Below are positions 23,899 through 33,598 of a stretch of 64,000 bases of DNA, one piece after another. Made by a program: the position numbers and the translations under genes. This DNA comes from Neobacillus sp. SuZ13 (GTDB lineage Bacteria; Bacillota; Bacilli; Bacillales; Cytobacillaceae): assembly GCF_030123365.1 (NCBI RefSeq), contig NZ_CP126107.1:4487501-4551500 (forward strand), given 5' to 3'. The number at the start of each line of letters is the position of its first letter. The stretch's first letter is position 1. The notes under the pieces are model-generated. The model was not told the DNA's origin and did no database searches. It saw nothing but the letters and a program-made list of their open reading frames with translations.

Positions 23899-25170
23899 CT
23901 AGTTCTCCTTTCGCATCATGTTGTTAGGGTAGACCGGTTTGTTCAATTTAAATTGTACAATTTGAAGCGGATGTCTTGCCGCATCCAATTCATTACCTTT
24001 TTCATCCCATATTTTATCAATTACATGTGTAAAGTTTTGAATTTCAGGTCCAAAAAATTCCACTTCTTCACCTGGTTTAAAATGGTTGCGCTGCTGAAGC
24101 GTAACGATTTGTGTTTCTGGATTATAGTCCAAAACCAGACCTACAAAGTCAAAATTTGTCTTCTTGCTATGATTACCAAACATTTGCTCTTTATACCCAG
24201 GAACACCTTCAAAAAATGCTGGTGCTGTTTCCCGATTAGCGCACTTGTCGAGCTCTGTTAACCATTCTTTCTGTATGACAAAATTCTCAGGATCGGCGCA
24301 ATAGGCATCGATTACTTTACGATATACACTTACGACTGTTGCAATATAGTGAATAGATTTCATTCGGCCTTCAATTTTTAAACTATCGATTCCAAGTTCA
24401 ATCATTTGCGGGATTGCTTGAATTAAGTTAAGATCTTTCGGGCTCATTGCAAACGGAGCGTCCCCCTCTTCATAGAGAGCCACTTCTGTATTACTTCCTT
24501 CCAGTTGGTAAAGATCATAATCCCATCGGCATGATTGACAGCAGCCACCACGATTCGAATCTCTTGCAGTCATATGGTTGCTCAATGTACAACGGCCAGA
24601 ATAAGCGATACACATTGCACCATGAATAAAGGTTTCAATCTCAACGTCGACCTTTTCTTTCATTTCTTTAATTTCGTCAGCACTTACCTCACGTGCTAAA
24701 ACGACTCGCTCAGCCCCGGCCTCTTTCCAAAACTGGGCTGCCTTCCAGTTAGAAAGTGATTGTTGTGTACTAATATGGATTTCAATTTCCGGCGCAAGAC
24801 GACGGCAAGTTTCAATAATTAACGGGTCTGCGACAATAATTCCCGCAATTCCTGTTTCCTTCAAGCCTAAGATATATTCTTCTAATCCATCCAAATTTTC
24901 ATTATGAGCAAAAATGTTAGTGGTTACATAGATCTTTGCACCGTAGTTCTTAGCAAACTCTACACCCTCTTTCATTTCTTCAAAGGTAAAGTTGTCTGCA
25001 TTTGAACGAAGTCCATACTCTTGACCGCCGATAAACACGGCATCAGCACCATAATGGACAGCAATTTTTAATTTTTCAAGATTTCCAGCTGGAGCAAGGA
25101 GTTCCGGCTTCTTAACAATGACACGTTTTCCATCGATAATTTCAGAAATCTTATCTTTAACTGTATTCAT
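23899..25170 (-). CDS. trhP2: Peptidase U32-family tRNA uridine hydroxylation protein, TrhP2/YrrO type
   Basis: 423 residues. The U32-family signature with clustered cysteines (CIAYSGRCTLSNHM and GGCCQSC, about residues 185-215) points to a metal or iron-sulfur site. In B. subtilis YrrN and YrrO with YrrM make 5-hydroxyuridine and then 5-methoxyuridine at the tRNA wobble position. The adjacent trhP1 and trmR support that role. Older annotations as collagenase-like peptidase are probably misleading. Confidence 0.9.
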   Translation of the reverse strand: MNTVKDKISEIIDGKRVIVKKPELLAPAGNLEKLKIAVHYGADAVFIGGQEYGLRSNADNFTFEEMKEGVEFAKNYGAKIYVTTNIFAHNENLDGLEEYILGLKETGIAGIIVADPLIIETCRRLAPEIEIHISTQQSLSNWKAAQFWKEAGAERVVLAREVSADEIKEMKEKVDVEIETFIHGAMCIAYSGRCTLSNHMTARDSNRGGCCQSCRWDYDLYQLEGSNTEVALYEEGDAPFAMSPKDLNLIQAIPQMIELGIDSLKIEGRMKSIHYIATVVSVYRKVIDAYCADPENFVIQKEWLTELDKCANRETAPAFFEGVPGYKEQMFGNHSKKTNFDFVGLVLDYNPETQIVTLQQRNHFKPGEEVEFFGPEIQNFTHVIDKIWDEKGNELDAARHPLQIVQFKLNKPVYPNNMMRKEN

Positions 25171-25184
25171 AGTTGAACCCCTCC

Positions 25185-26114
25185 TTAATAAACTGTCTCT
25201 TTGAAAAAGAATCCTGTATCTAATGAACGATTTTCTGGCTGAATTTCTTCAATTGCAGCTAATAGCTCGTCCTTTTTATCTTCATATGCGTCTGGATCTT
25301 CACTAAACACATCGATTGCTTCACGGTAAGCCTTTGTTACTGCAAGAATATATTCAGCGCTTTTTAAGATTCCATCTATTTTAAACGAGTCTACACCCGC
25401 TTCCAACATCTCTTGCAGTTCATCAATGATACAAATATCATTTGGACTCATAATATGTGTTCCATTTTCGTCTTCAAAAATGGGATATTTATTTTCACGC
25501 TCTTTATCATGAAGAAACATATTCTTTTCCATTTTGCGGTTTTCGACTTCCAATACCTTCCCTTGGTACTCATAATAATTCCCCAGCAAGGAACGTTTCG
25601 ATTGGAACATGCAACTCATCCCATGAACTTGGACTTCGATTTCCACTTCCGCATTTTCTTTTGTTTCCACAATGGCGTCCATATTTATTTCTCTTGCAAG
25701 AACAGCTCTTTTCGCGCCTTTTCTTCCCCAATAGTTGCAAGTAAACCAGTTTGTTCCAGTGGTTTCCGTACTCCAATGGAGTTTCATGTCAGGAGCAACC
25801 TCTCTGACGGTCATTAAAACGGCCGGATCACCGAAAATAATCGCATCAGCCTTCGCATCTGACACAAATTTAATATAATCATCTAGTTCATCAATCTTTT
25901 CATTATGAAAAATCGCATTCATGGCCACATAGACTTTTTTACCTTTTGAATGTGCTAATTCAATTGTTTTTTTTACATCTTCACGGGTAAATTCACCAGC
26001 CAGCCGCAGCCCATATCGTTGTTCACCAATCACAAACGCATCCGCACCGGCTTCAATTAATGGCAAGATATCATCAACTGTTAACGGAGTTACAAGTAAT
26101 TCCGGTTTTTTCAT
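25185..26114 (-). CDS. trhP1: Peptidase U32-family protein, TrhP1/YrrN type
   Basis: 309 residues, a TIM-barrel-like U32 domain related to its downstream neighbour but shorter. In the region equal to the cysteine cluster of TrhP2 it has CMFQSKRSLLGNYYEY, so the extra cysteines are missing. It probably forms a complex or pair with TrhP2 in 5-hydroxyuridine synthesis. Its ATG overlaps the trmR stop in an ATGA junction. Confidence 0.88.
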   Translation of the reverse strand: MKKPELLVTPLTVDDILPLIEAGADAFVIGEQRYGLRLAGEFTREDVKKTIELAHSKGKKVYVAMNAIFHNEKIDELDDYIKFVSDAKADAIIFGDPAVLMTVREVAPDMKLHWSTETTGTNWFTCNYWGRKGAKRAVLAREINMDAIVETKENAEVEIEVQVHGMSCMFQSKRSLLGNYYEYQGKVLEVENRKMEKNMFLHDKERENKYPIFEDENGTHIMSPNDICIIDELQEMLEAGVDSFKIDGILKSAEYILAVTKAYREAIDVFSEDPDAYEDKKDELLAAIEEIQPENRSLDTGFFFKETVY

Positions 26115-26761
26115 ATACTCTCACCTCTTCTTTTACTTATCGCAACCCCATCTCCTACGGGTAGAATGACAGAATGATAACCAGGATGGCTCATTAACCA
26201 GTGGTTAAATTCATCAATTTTTTTGACAAGATTACGGATTCTTTTTGTTTCAATTTCTGGTTCAGCGACCAGTCCTTTAAATAAAACATTGTCAGTAATG
26301 ATCATTCCATCATCACTTAAATATTTAGAATATATCTCGAAGAACTTTTTATATTGACCTTTCGCTGCATCAATAAAAATGGCGTCAAATGATGCATGTT
26401 CTTTCACAGCATCCTCAACCTCTAGTGCATCACCTTGGATCAAAGTAATTTGATTACGATGTTCCGAACGTTGTATAAATTCTTCTGCCAATTGGAGCCG
26501 TTCCACATCACGCTCGATTGTTACTATATGGGCTTTTGGCAGCGCATCAGCCATTCGTAAAGCAGAATAACCGATTGCTGTGCCTACCTCAAGAATTCTT
26601 TCCGTACGGTGAATTCGTAATAATTGAAGCATGGTTTCTATACCCGAGAGTTCCATAATAGGAACATTATGAACACTTGCATAGTTTTCCATTTCGGTTA
26701 ATAACGGATTTCGTTCTGAAATAAGACCATCTATATAAGAATGCAGCTTTTCATTTAACAA
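26111..26761 (-). CDS. trmR: tRNA 5-hydroxyuridine O-methyltransferase TrmR (YrrM)
   Basis: SAM-dependent O-methyltransferase (COMT-like fold) that methylates 5-hydroxyuridine to 5-methoxyuridine in tRNA. Motif I is LEVGTAIGYSALRM; the metal/SAM block IFIDAAKGQYKKFF and ITDNVLFKGLV are conserved. The open frame reaches 26893, but I place the start at the TTG at 26761 (216 residues), preceded by GAGGTGAGG. This matches the B. subtilis length, and the extra N-terminal stretch runs into a palindromic non-coding element. Confidence 0.85.
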   Translation of the reverse strand: MLNEKLHSYIDGLISERNPLLTEMENYASVHNVPIMELSGIETMLQLLRIHRTERILEVGTAIGYSALRMADALPKAHIVTIERDVERLQLAEEFIQRSEHRNQITLIQGDALEVEDAVKEHASFDAIFIDAAKGQYKKFFEIYSKYLSDDGMIITDNVLFKGLVAEPEIETKRIRNLVKKIDEFNHWLMSHPGYHSVILPVGDGVAISKRRGESI

Positions 26762-26869
26762 GCTGCCCTCACCTCTATCCTTAAATAAGAATTGCACAAT
26801 GGGTAGCAATTCTCTAAGTAAAATACTTTTATTATCTCTATCCATAATGCTCTTTAGACATGAAAAAAT

Positions 26870-26964
26870 AGCGTTCACAGTAATCTTAAGCATTTAACGG
26901 TTAAAATCCGCCATCATGCGTCCAAGCAATTGCTGCTTAGGATACCTTTACTGTGAGTTACGCT
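26870..26964. repeat. 95-bp imperfect palindrome upstream of trmR
   Basis: The outer arms AGCGT/TCACAGTAA and TTACTGTGA/ACGCT pair, with inner arms TTAAGCA/TGCTTAGG and a central AGCAATTGCT. It could be a structured RNA leader or a small mobile palindrome. Only one copy is seen in the window. Confidence 0.5.
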
Positions 26965-27028
26965 ATGGATCCTTTATTTAAAACACTTGAACTATTTTAT
27001 CATAAACCAATCATAAATTTCAATACAA

Positions 27029-27060
27029 AAACGAGGGAAAGCGAATGTTTCCCTCGTTGA
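27029..27060 (-). terminator. Terminator of mltG
   Basis: On the minus strand ACGAGGGAAA pairs with TTTCCCTCGT and is followed by TTTTTG. Confidence 0.85.
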
Positions 27061-27064
27061 ATCA

Positions 27065-28201
27065 TTATTTTTTACTAGTAATATGTTTTGCTTTTTCTTT
27101 ATTATGTTCTTCTAGTGTTTTTGTAAAAATAACATCTCCATCTGCTGTTGCTATGAAGTAATAATAATCTGTTTCAGCAGGATCAAGTGATGCTTCAATC
27201 GATGACTTTCCGGCATTTGCAATTGGACCAGGAGGTAAACCAGTATTCTGATAGGTGTTATAGGGAGAATCCACTTCTAGATCCTTATATAATACCCTTG
27301 CCTTGTGTTTCCCTTGTGCATAGAGAACGGTTGGATCCGTTTGGAGCATCATTCCCTTTTTAATGCGATTATAAAAAACACTTGCAATCGTTTTACGGTC
27401 CGCCTTTTCGGTTGCTTCCTCTTCGACTAAGGAGGCCATTGTCAAAAGTTGATGAACCGAAAGCTTTTTCTTCTCACTTTGTTCTGCATAATCTGATAAT
27501 ACGGTCCGCGTTTTCGTAAGCATGGCAGCAACCATTTCCTCTACTGACGGATTATTTTTGTAAAAAGGATAGGTTGCAGGGTATAAATACCCCTCAAGAG
27601 GATATTTCACGGAAGAATTTAAGATTTCTTCTGTTAAGATATCAGGATATTTTGCCATCAATGTTTTAATAAATTCCTGATCGTTCAATTTATTAAAAAC
27701 ATCATTTTCCTTCTGTTTAGTTGCTTTCGCCATTATAGCAGCAATTTCTTTTAGTTGTTTTCCTTCAGGTATCGTAATTTTGAAGCTGGCTTGTGCTAGT
27801 ACTTTTCCTGTCTTGAGGCGGTTGACGATTTCAGGGACATCCATAGATGGACTTAGTTGATATTCGCCAGCCATAAACCCACCTTCATTTTTTAACTTCA
27901 CATAATATTTGAATACTTTAGCACTCTTTATAATGCCATTTGATTCTAACGTTTCAGCAATACCAGTTACTGAGGAACCCAACGGAATATCAACCTGTTT
28001 AAACTTTTTACTACCTGCGTCAATAGGTTTAAGTGCTGATTCTATGTACAAATATCCTCCACCACTAATTAAGAGTATAAATAATAGCAATAAAATGGAA
28101 ATAATTAAAACTATCTTTCTGACAACTTTTGCTTCTTTTTGATGTTCTAACATTTTTTTACGAATAACTTCTTTCTTTGTATCTGTCTTGTCTGTTGTCA
28201 T
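27065..28201 (-). CDS. mltG: Endolytic peptidoglycan transglycosylase MltG (YrrL)
   Basis: 378-residue membrane-anchored lytic transglycosylase that cuts nascent glycan strands. A basic cytoplasmic tail, one membrane helix (about residues 30-53), a LysM-like subdomain and the YceG/MltG catalytic domain are visible. The catalytic glutamate lies in MASLVEEEATEKADR, followed by the conserved VFYNRIKKGMMLQTDPTV. The gene lies between trmR and yrzB and has its own terminator. Confidence 0.94.
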   Translation of the reverse strand: MTTDKTDTKKEVIRKKMLEHQKEAKVVRKIVLIISILLLLFILLISGGGYLYIESALKPIDAGSKKFKQVDIPLGSSVTGIAETLESNGIIKSAKVFKYYVKLKNEGGFMAGEYQLSPSMDVPEIVNRLKTGKVLAQASFKITIPEGKQLKEIAAIMAKATKQKENDVFNKLNDQEFIKTLMAKYPDILTEEILNSSVKYPLEGYLYPATYPFYKNNPSVEEMVAAMLTKTRTVLSDYAEQSEKKKLSVHQLLTMASLVEEEATEKADRKTIASVFYNRIKKGMMLQTDPTVLYAQGKHKARVLYKDLEVDSPYNTYQNTGLPPGPIANAGKSSIEASLDPAETDYYYFIATADGDVIFTKTLEEHNKEKAKHITSKK

Positions 28202-28327
28202 TTGACTCCCCTTTCCTTTGACTCATAGAACGGCGCACTAAAAAATAGACCATCTTAATTATTTCAGCATATAGTAAGAAAAATGTCAATTTAACAATAA
28301 ATTTGTCAGATTTTATAACAGATTCCA

Positions 28328-28360
28328 CAAAAAAAACGGCCATGGAAATGGCCGGTTTTT
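28328..28360 (-). terminator. Terminator of the alaS-yrzB operon
   Basis: On the minus strand CGGCCATTTCC/ATGGCCG forms a stem followed by eight T, shortly after the yrzB stop. Confidence 0.88.
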
Positions 28361-28367
28361 CTCTTTT

Positions 28368-28679
28368 CTATTCTTCGTCTTCTTGGTCTTCGTTAAAGGT
28401 ATTGAAAACTTCTTCAACCATGTCCCATTCTTCATCCGTTTCAATTTGCATTAACGGACCATATCCGCCGTCTTCTGTTGGAATGTAGGCATAAACATGA
28501 ATGTCGACATCCTCTTCATCATCATCAAAAGATCCTACTGGATAAAAGAATACATAGGATTTTTCGAATTCATCAGAATCAAAAGTAAAAAGCACCTCAT
28601 GTAATTGTTCATTACCATTTTCGTCTACTAAGGTAATATATTGTTCTTCTTCATGTTCGTGATCGTGTTCGTTTACCAT
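28368..28679 (-). CDS. yrzB: DUF1292 family protein YrzB
   Basis: 103-residue, highly acidic protein of unknown function with the conserved ITLVDENGNEQLHEVLFTFD and SYVFFYPVG segments. ATG 28679 follows GAGGTG. Last gene of the alaS-yrzL-ruvX-yrzB operon, the same order as in B. subtilis. Confidence 0.93.
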   Translation of the reverse strand: MVNEHDHEHEEEQYITLVDENGNEQLHEVLFTFDSDEFEKSYVFFYPVGSFDDDEEDVDIHVYAYIPTEDGGYGPLMQIETDEEWDMVEEVFNTFNEDQEDEE

Positions 28680-28691
28680 TTCTTCACCTCA

Positions 28692-29108
28692 TTAATTTTT
28701 ACTATCTAGATAGCCTTGCAGGATCATTACCGCTGCCATCTTATCGATAACTTTTTTCCGTTTTTTTCGACTTACGTCGGCTTCAAGTAACACGCGCTCC
28801 GCTGCCATTGTTGTAAGACGCTCGTCCCAAAGAATTGTTTGAACTGCATATTGCTTTTCAATTTCAGTGGCATATTGCATACTCGCTTCTGCACGCGGTC
28901 CGATGGTCCCGTTCATATTTTTAGGCAAACCGATGACAACCTTCTCTACTTGATACTCTTTTATTAATTGACCAATTTCCTCAAAACCAAACTCATTTCT
29001 TTCTTCATTTATTTTGAGAGTGGTGAGGCCCTGGGCAGTCCAGCCAAATTCATCGCTTAAAGCAACACCGACTGTCTTCGTGCCTACATCTAAACCCAAT
29101 ACGCGCAT
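28692..29108 (-). CDS. ruvX: RuvX/YrrK putative Holliday junction resolvase
   Basis: 138-residue RNase H-fold YqgF family protein. The first catalytic Asp is Asp7 in LGLDVGTKTVG; WDERLTT and the late acidic DKMAA are conserved. The family has been linked to 16S rRNA 5' end processing and to junction resolution. Two bases downstream of yrzL. Confidence 0.93.
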   Translation of the reverse strand: MRVLGLDVGTKTVGVALSDEFGWTAQGLTTLKINEERNEFGFEEIGQLIKEYQVEKVVIGLPKNMNGTIGPRAEASMQYATEIEKQYAVQTILWDERLTTMAAERVLLEADVSRKKRKKVIDKMAAVMILQGYLDSKN

Positions 29109-29110
29109 TA

Positions 29111-29377
29111 TTAACCCTCTCGCTGCTGTTTAAGATAGGATTTTACTAATTCCTCAATAATTTCATCACGTTCAAGCTTGCGAATTATATTGCGGGCATC
29201 ACGATGACGTGGAATATAGGCAGGATCTCCTGATAATAGATAACCAACAATTTGGTTGATCGGGTTATAGCCTTTTTCCTGCAAAGCTTCATACACTTGA
29301 TTAAGAACATCATTAATATCATGTTCAAATGGTTCTTCAGGAAAATTGAATCGCATCGTTTTGTCAAATGAGCTCAT
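29111..29377 (-). CDS. yrzL: IreB-family regulatory phosphoprotein (YrzL)
   Basis: 88 residues with the conserved YEALQEKGYNPINQIVGYLL and RDARNIIRKLERDEI blocks. In Enterococcus the family member IreB is phosphorylated by the Ser/Thr kinase IreK. I chose ATG 29377 (MSSFDKTMRF) since GAGG lies eight bases before it; an ATG at 29386 directly abuts that site. Confidence 0.93.
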   Translation of the reverse strand: MSSFDKTMRFNFPEEPFEHDINDVLNQVYEALQEKGYNPINQIVGYLLSGDPAYIPRHRDARNIIRKLERDEIIEELVKSYLKQQREG

Positions 29378-29449
29378 TGCATGCACCTCGCTTTTTATTT
29401 GAGGAAAATTATTCTAGTAATTTTTATTTTACACTACTTTATTTTAATA

Positions 29450-32086
29450 TCAAATGGATTTTACCCATTCCTCTACAAATTGAAGCGCTGCATCAAGCTT
29501 TTCTGGGTCTTTACCACCAGCTTGAGCCATGTCAGGACGACCACCGCCGCCACCGCCGCAGCGGGAAGCAACTTCTTTGATTAACTTACCTGCATGGTAA
29601 CCTTTTTCAATAAGGTCCTTCGTTACCGCTGCAATTAAGTTCACCTTTCCTTCCTGAGCACTACCCAAAACAATCACAACAGAGCCCAGCTTTTGCTTTA
29701 AATCATCAGCCATATTTCTGAGGTTGTTCATATCTGCACCTTGAACATTTGCCGTTAATACGGTTACCCCATCAATTTCTTTTGCTTTTGATACGAGGTT
29801 TCCAGCTTCAATATTTCCAAGCTTGGATGCAAGAGATTCGTTTTCTCTATGAAGTTGTTTGATTTCAAGCATCAAACTATCAATTCGGTTAACGATATCC
29901 TTTGGATTGGTTTTAAGTTTCTCAGCTGCATCCTTTAACAAACCAACCTGTTCATTTAGTGACTTGTATGCAGATTCGCCGGTTACTGCTTCAATCCTTC
30001 TGGTTCCAGCACCAATTCCACCTTCGGAAACAATCTTAAATAATCCAATCACAGATGTATTCGGCACGTGGCATCCGCCGCAAAGCTCAAGGCTGTAATC
30101 GCCCACCCTTACTACACGGACAATATCACCATATTTTTCGCCAAAAAGAGCCATCGCTCCCATTGCTTTTGCTTCAGCAATCGGTTTTAAACTGATGTCC
30201 AGTTCGATATTTCTCCAGATTTTTTCATTGACGATTTGTTCAACCTGTTCAAGTTCTTCTGGCTTAATTTGACCGAAATGCGAAAAATCAAAGCGGAGAC
30301 GATCTGGTTCTACAAGGGAACCAGCTTGATTAACATGCTCGCCAAGAACGTCTTTTAAGGCTTGGTGTAACAAATGTGTCGCTGTATGGTTTTTAATAAT
30401 CTTGACACGATTTTCGGCATCCACTTCAGCTTTCACCTTGTCATTCGTTCTTAAAATTCCAGCTGTAACCATGACTTGATGAAGGTTTTGACCATTAGGT
30501 GCTTTGTGTACATCCTTAACAGCAACGCTGCTACCTTCGCCTACGATCACTCCACGGTCCGCAATTTGCCCACCGCTCTCGGCATAGAATGGTGTCACAT
30601 CAAGAATTAATTGTACTTCCTCACCACTTGCAGCACTGTCAACAAGCTCACCATTTTTAATAATCGCCGCCACAGTGGAATTTGTTTTGAGTTCATCGTA
30701 GCCAACAAATTTACTCTCGACCTTTACATCACGAAGGACTCCACCTTGTACCTGCATCGAATCAACATCTTGTCTTGCTGCCCTTGCACGCTCACGCTGC
30801 TGCTCCATTTCGACTTCGAAGCCGGCATGGTCTACCCTCATACCCTCTTCTTCTGCATATTCTTCTGTTAATTCAACAGGGAATCCATAGGTATCGTAAA
30901 GTCGGAAAATATCAGCACCTGTGATGGTATCACTGCCTTTTTCTTTTTCCTTCTTAATGACAGTAGCAAGAATCGCTAAGCCTTCATGAAGGGTCTCATG
31001 GAAGCGTTCTTCTTCACTTTTGATTACCTTTTGAATGAAATCTGTTTTATCCTTCACTTCTGGATAGAAATCATCCATAATCTCACCCACGACCGGCACA
31101 AGTTCATACATGAATGGGCGATTAATATTAATTTGTTTTGCATACCGAACAGCTCTGCGCAGCAGGCGGCGGAGCACATAGCCACGTCCTTCATTGGATG
31201 GCAATGCTCCATCTCCAACAGCAAAAGCAACCGTCCGAATATGGTCAGCAATTACTTTGAAAGCAACATCGATTTCTTTGTTTTGACCGTACTTTTCACC
31301 AGAAATCTCTTCTGTTGCACGAATAATTGGGATAAATAAATCTGTATCAAAATTGGTAGGGACGTTTTGTACAACAGAAGCCATACGTTCTAATCCCATC
31401 CCCGTATCAATATTTTTCTTTGGCAGCGGTGTATACGTGCCATCAGGATTATGATTGAATTGAGAAAATACAAGGTTCCAGACTTCAAGATATCGGTCAT
31501 TTTCACCGCCCGGATAAAGCTCGGGGTCTGATGGATCATTTCCATACTCTGGACCGCGGTCATAAAAAATTTCAGTATTCGGGCCACTTGGACCTTCTCC
31601 AATATCCCAGAAATTCCCTTCCAAACGAATAATACGCTCTTCTGGCAAACCAATGGTGTTCCGCCAAATGTCATATGCCTCGTTATCCTCAGGATGGATC
31701 GTAACTGATAGAAGTTCTGGATCCCAGCCAATCCATTTTTCAGATGTTAAGAATTCCCATGCCCATTCAATTGCTTCCACCTTAAAGTATTCACCAATGG
31801 AAAAGTTACCAAGCATCTCAAAGAATGTATGGTGTCGAGCCGTTTTCCCAACATTCTCGATGTCATTGGTTCTGATTGATTTCTGTGCATTTGTAATTCT
31901 TGGATTTTCAGGAACAACTCGTCCATCAAAATATTTCTTTAGGGTTGCGACACCACTGTTAATCCATAAAAGTGATGGATCATCATGAGGCACTAGTGAT
32001 GCACTTGGTTCGATGGTGTGACCTTTTTCTTTACTAAAAAACTCTAAAAACATGGAACGAATTTGTGAACCTGTTAAATTCTTCAT
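29450..32086 (-). CDS. alaS: Alanyl-tRNA synthetase
   Basis: 878 residues. It charges tRNA-Ala and clears Ser- and Gly-tRNA-Ala. The N-terminal catalytic domain (MKNLTGSQIRSMFLEFF start, ARHHTFFEMLGNFSIGEYF), the editing domain with HTATHLLH and CGGCH zinc ligands, and the C-terminal DHHA1 domain with a Gly-rich GGGGGGRPDMAQAGG are all present. It is preceded by a T-box leader with a strong sigma-A promoter and heads the operon to yrzB. Confidence 0.97.
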   Translation of the reverse strand: MKNLTGSQIRSMFLEFFSKEKGHTIEPSASLVPHDDPSLLWINSGVATLKKYFDGRVVPENPRITNAQKSIRTNDIENVGKTARHHTFFEMLGNFSIGEYFKVEAIEWAWEFLTSEKWIGWDPELLSVTIHPEDNEAYDIWRNTIGLPEERIIRLEGNFWDIGEGPSGPNTEIFYDRGPEYGNDPSDPELYPGGENDRYLEVWNLVFSQFNHNPDGTYTPLPKKNIDTGMGLERMASVVQNVPTNFDTDLFIPIIRATEEISGEKYGQNKEIDVAFKVIADHIRTVAFAVGDGALPSNEGRGYVLRRLLRRAVRYAKQININRPFMYELVPVVGEIMDDFYPEVKDKTDFIQKVIKSEEERFHETLHEGLAILATVIKKEKEKGSDTITGADIFRLYDTYGFPVELTEEYAEEEGMRVDHAGFEVEMEQQRERARAARQDVDSMQVQGGVLRDVKVESKFVGYDELKTNSTVAAIIKNGELVDSAASGEEVQLILDVTPFYAESGGQIADRGVIVGEGSSVAVKDVHKAPNGQNLHQVMVTAGILRTNDKVKAEVDAENRVKIIKNHTATHLLHQALKDVLGEHVNQAGSLVEPDRLRFDFSHFGQIKPEELEQVEQIVNEKIWRNIELDISLKPIAEAKAMGAMALFGEKYGDIVRVVRVGDYSLELCGGCHVPNTSVIGLFKIVSEGGIGAGTRRIEAVTGESAYKSLNEQVGLLKDAAEKLKTNPKDIVNRIDSLMLEIKQLHRENESLASKLGNIEAGNLVSKAKEIDGVTVLTANVQGADMNNLRNMADDLKQKLGSVVIVLGSAQEGKVNLIAAVTKDLIEKGYHAGKLIKEVASRCGGGGGGRPDMAQAGGKDPEKLDAALQFVEEWVKSI

Positions 32087-32109
32087 ATGTAGTCCTCCTT
32101 TTTATAAAT

Positions 32110-32382
32110 AAGCATACAAAAAAGCCCTCATCCCCAAAAAACAGGGACGAGAGCTTATCTCGCGGTACCACCCTGATTATGGATACAATAAAACGTATCC
32201 ATCTCTCAAAAATCCCTTAACGCAGGCATACGGCAGTGATTAGCTGCACTCCAGATTAGCTTTCTGTCGTCCTTCATCTAGAGCTTCTTTCAGCTAGGGA
32301 AGCTCCTCTCTTCTTCGCAAATGCGATACAGATGGTCTACAACATACTTTATCCTTCAACATTTTCATACAATGTTTCTATA
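32110..32382 (-). promoter_or_regulatory. T-box leader of alaS
   Basis: Tail-sensing tRNA-Ala riboswitch. The invariant T-box AGGGTGGTACCGCG lies around 32160-32173 on the minus strand, followed by the terminator CTCTCGTCCCTG...GGGGATGAGGGC plus T-run (about 32119-32155). Upstream are stem I features: AGAGAGGAGC, a GCTGAAAG distal element, and AGAAAGCTAATC, where GCT would be the alanine specifier codon. Confidence 0.93.
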
Positions 32383-32388
32383 TCACGA

Positions 32389-32417
32389 ATTATAGACACC
32401 CGAAAAAAGTTTGTCAA
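32389..32417 (-). promoter_or_regulatory. Sigma-A promoter of the alaS T-box transcript
   Basis: Consensus TTGACA (32417-32412) and TATAAT (32394-32389) with a 17-bp spacer; the transcript should start near 32382. Confidence 0.92.
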
Positions 32418-32431
32418 ATCAATCTTTCCGC

Positions 32432-33511
32432 TTAAGTGGAAGGTTCTTTTGTATTCCGGCGGATAAAATGATTTTTTGCGTGAATAATAGCTACTTTGAT
32501 CACAACAAGGGCCGGAACGGCCAAGATTAGTCCCAGAATCCCACCAATTTCTCCTCCAGCTGTTAATGCACCCATAATAATTAAGGGGTGCATATGAAGA
32601 CTTTTCCCGACAATCAGAGGGGATAGGATGTTTCCTTCTAGAAATTGAAGACCAAACACAATGACTAATGTAATCAATACCAATTTTACGGATGATGTGG
32701 CCGCGATAATGACGGCAGGGACTGCCCCGATGATGGGTCCAAAATAGGGAATGACATTTGTAATCCCAACTATTAATCCTAATATCAATGGGTAATTTAA
32801 ATGGAACATCCAAAACAATAGGGCAGAGACACTGCCTATAATGATACATACCAAGAGTTGTCCCCTAATATAGCTGCCAAGGGATTCATCGACATCTTTA
32901 AGAAATTGAGTTCCTTTTCTCCGCCATTGTTTAGGTGTTATATACCAAAATGCCCGTTTTATCAAAGGAAAATCCTTCAACATATAAAAGGCAATAAATG
33001 GGATGATCATCATAATTAATGCCGAATTAAGAAAATTAATTAATATATTGACGATAACCGTTAATAAGGAATCCAATTTTTTTTCAAACGCATCAATTCC
33101 TTCATCCATCCTAGTCTGTAGACCATCTGGCCATTCTCGTGTGTGGGATTGAAGCATAGTAATCCATTCTCTATATTGCTCTGCTAATACTGGTGCACTT
33201 TCAGAGAGATCTTTTATTTGGTCGATGATCGCGGGAACTCCTTTATAAACACAAATGCCGAGTCCACCAAAAAATAGAATATAGATAAGAAAAATAGCAA
33301 GTCCTCGGTGAAGGCCCTTTTGATGTAGTTTCTCTACAATTGGATGGAGCAAATAGGTGATAAATCCTCCAATTGCAAACGGAAGAATAATAATGGCAGC
33401 GACTTTTAGAATCGGCAGCCAAACAAAGCGAATTTTTAGAAAAACATAAATGGCAATTAATAAAAGGAGTAAAAAACCGATGCGGTAATACCACTTCATT
33501 CGAATTTCCAC
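32432..33511 (-). CDS. yrrI: AI-2E family transporter YrrI
   Basis: 359-residue polytopic membrane protein of the AI-2E/PerM family with about eight hydrophobic helices and the conserved IIGAVPAVIIA and IVGKSLHMHPLIIMGAL blocks. The family includes exporters of varied or unknown substrates, so autoinducer transport should not be assumed. GTG 33511 follows AAAGGGGGC. Confidence 0.88.
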   Translation of the reverse strand: MEIRMKWYYRIGFLLLLLIAIYVFLKIRFVWLPILKVAAIIILPFAIGGFITYLLHPIVEKLHQKGLHRGLAIFLIYILFFGGLGICVYKGVPAIIDQIKDLSESAPVLAEQYREWITMLQSHTREWPDGLQTRMDEGIDAFEKKLDSLLTVIVNILINFLNSALIMMIIPFIAFYMLKDFPLIKRAFWYITPKQWRRKGTQFLKDVDESLGSYIRGQLLVCIIIGSVSALLFWMFHLNYPLILGLIVGITNVIPYFGPIIGAVPAVIIAATSSVKLVLITLVIVFGLQFLEGNILSPLIVGKSLHMHPLIIMGALTAGGEIGGILGLILAVPALVVIKVAIIHAKNHFIRRNTKEPST

Positions 33512-33565
33512 ATTCCGAGCCCCCTTTAGGTTAGTGTTAGAGACACGTGGGTGAAATATGCATAT

Positions 33566-33594
33566 AAAAATCCCCCTCTGGTTTGAGGGGGATT
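33566..33594 (-). terminator. Terminator of the yrrD-yrzQ cluster
   Basis: ATCCCCCTC pairs with GAGGGGGAT and is followed by TTTTTA on the minus strand. Confidence 0.88.
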
Positions 33595-33598
33595 CGTT

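Noticed and set aside
26762..26893. Longer N-terminus for TrmR
   Set aside because: The extra 44 residues are not expected for the family, run into a palindrome, and precede the ribosome binding site at the TTG start.
32349..32849. 166-codon minus-strand frame in the yrrI gene
   Set aside because: It overlaps the 3' part of the transporter gene in another frame and the alaS promoter; a shadow frame.
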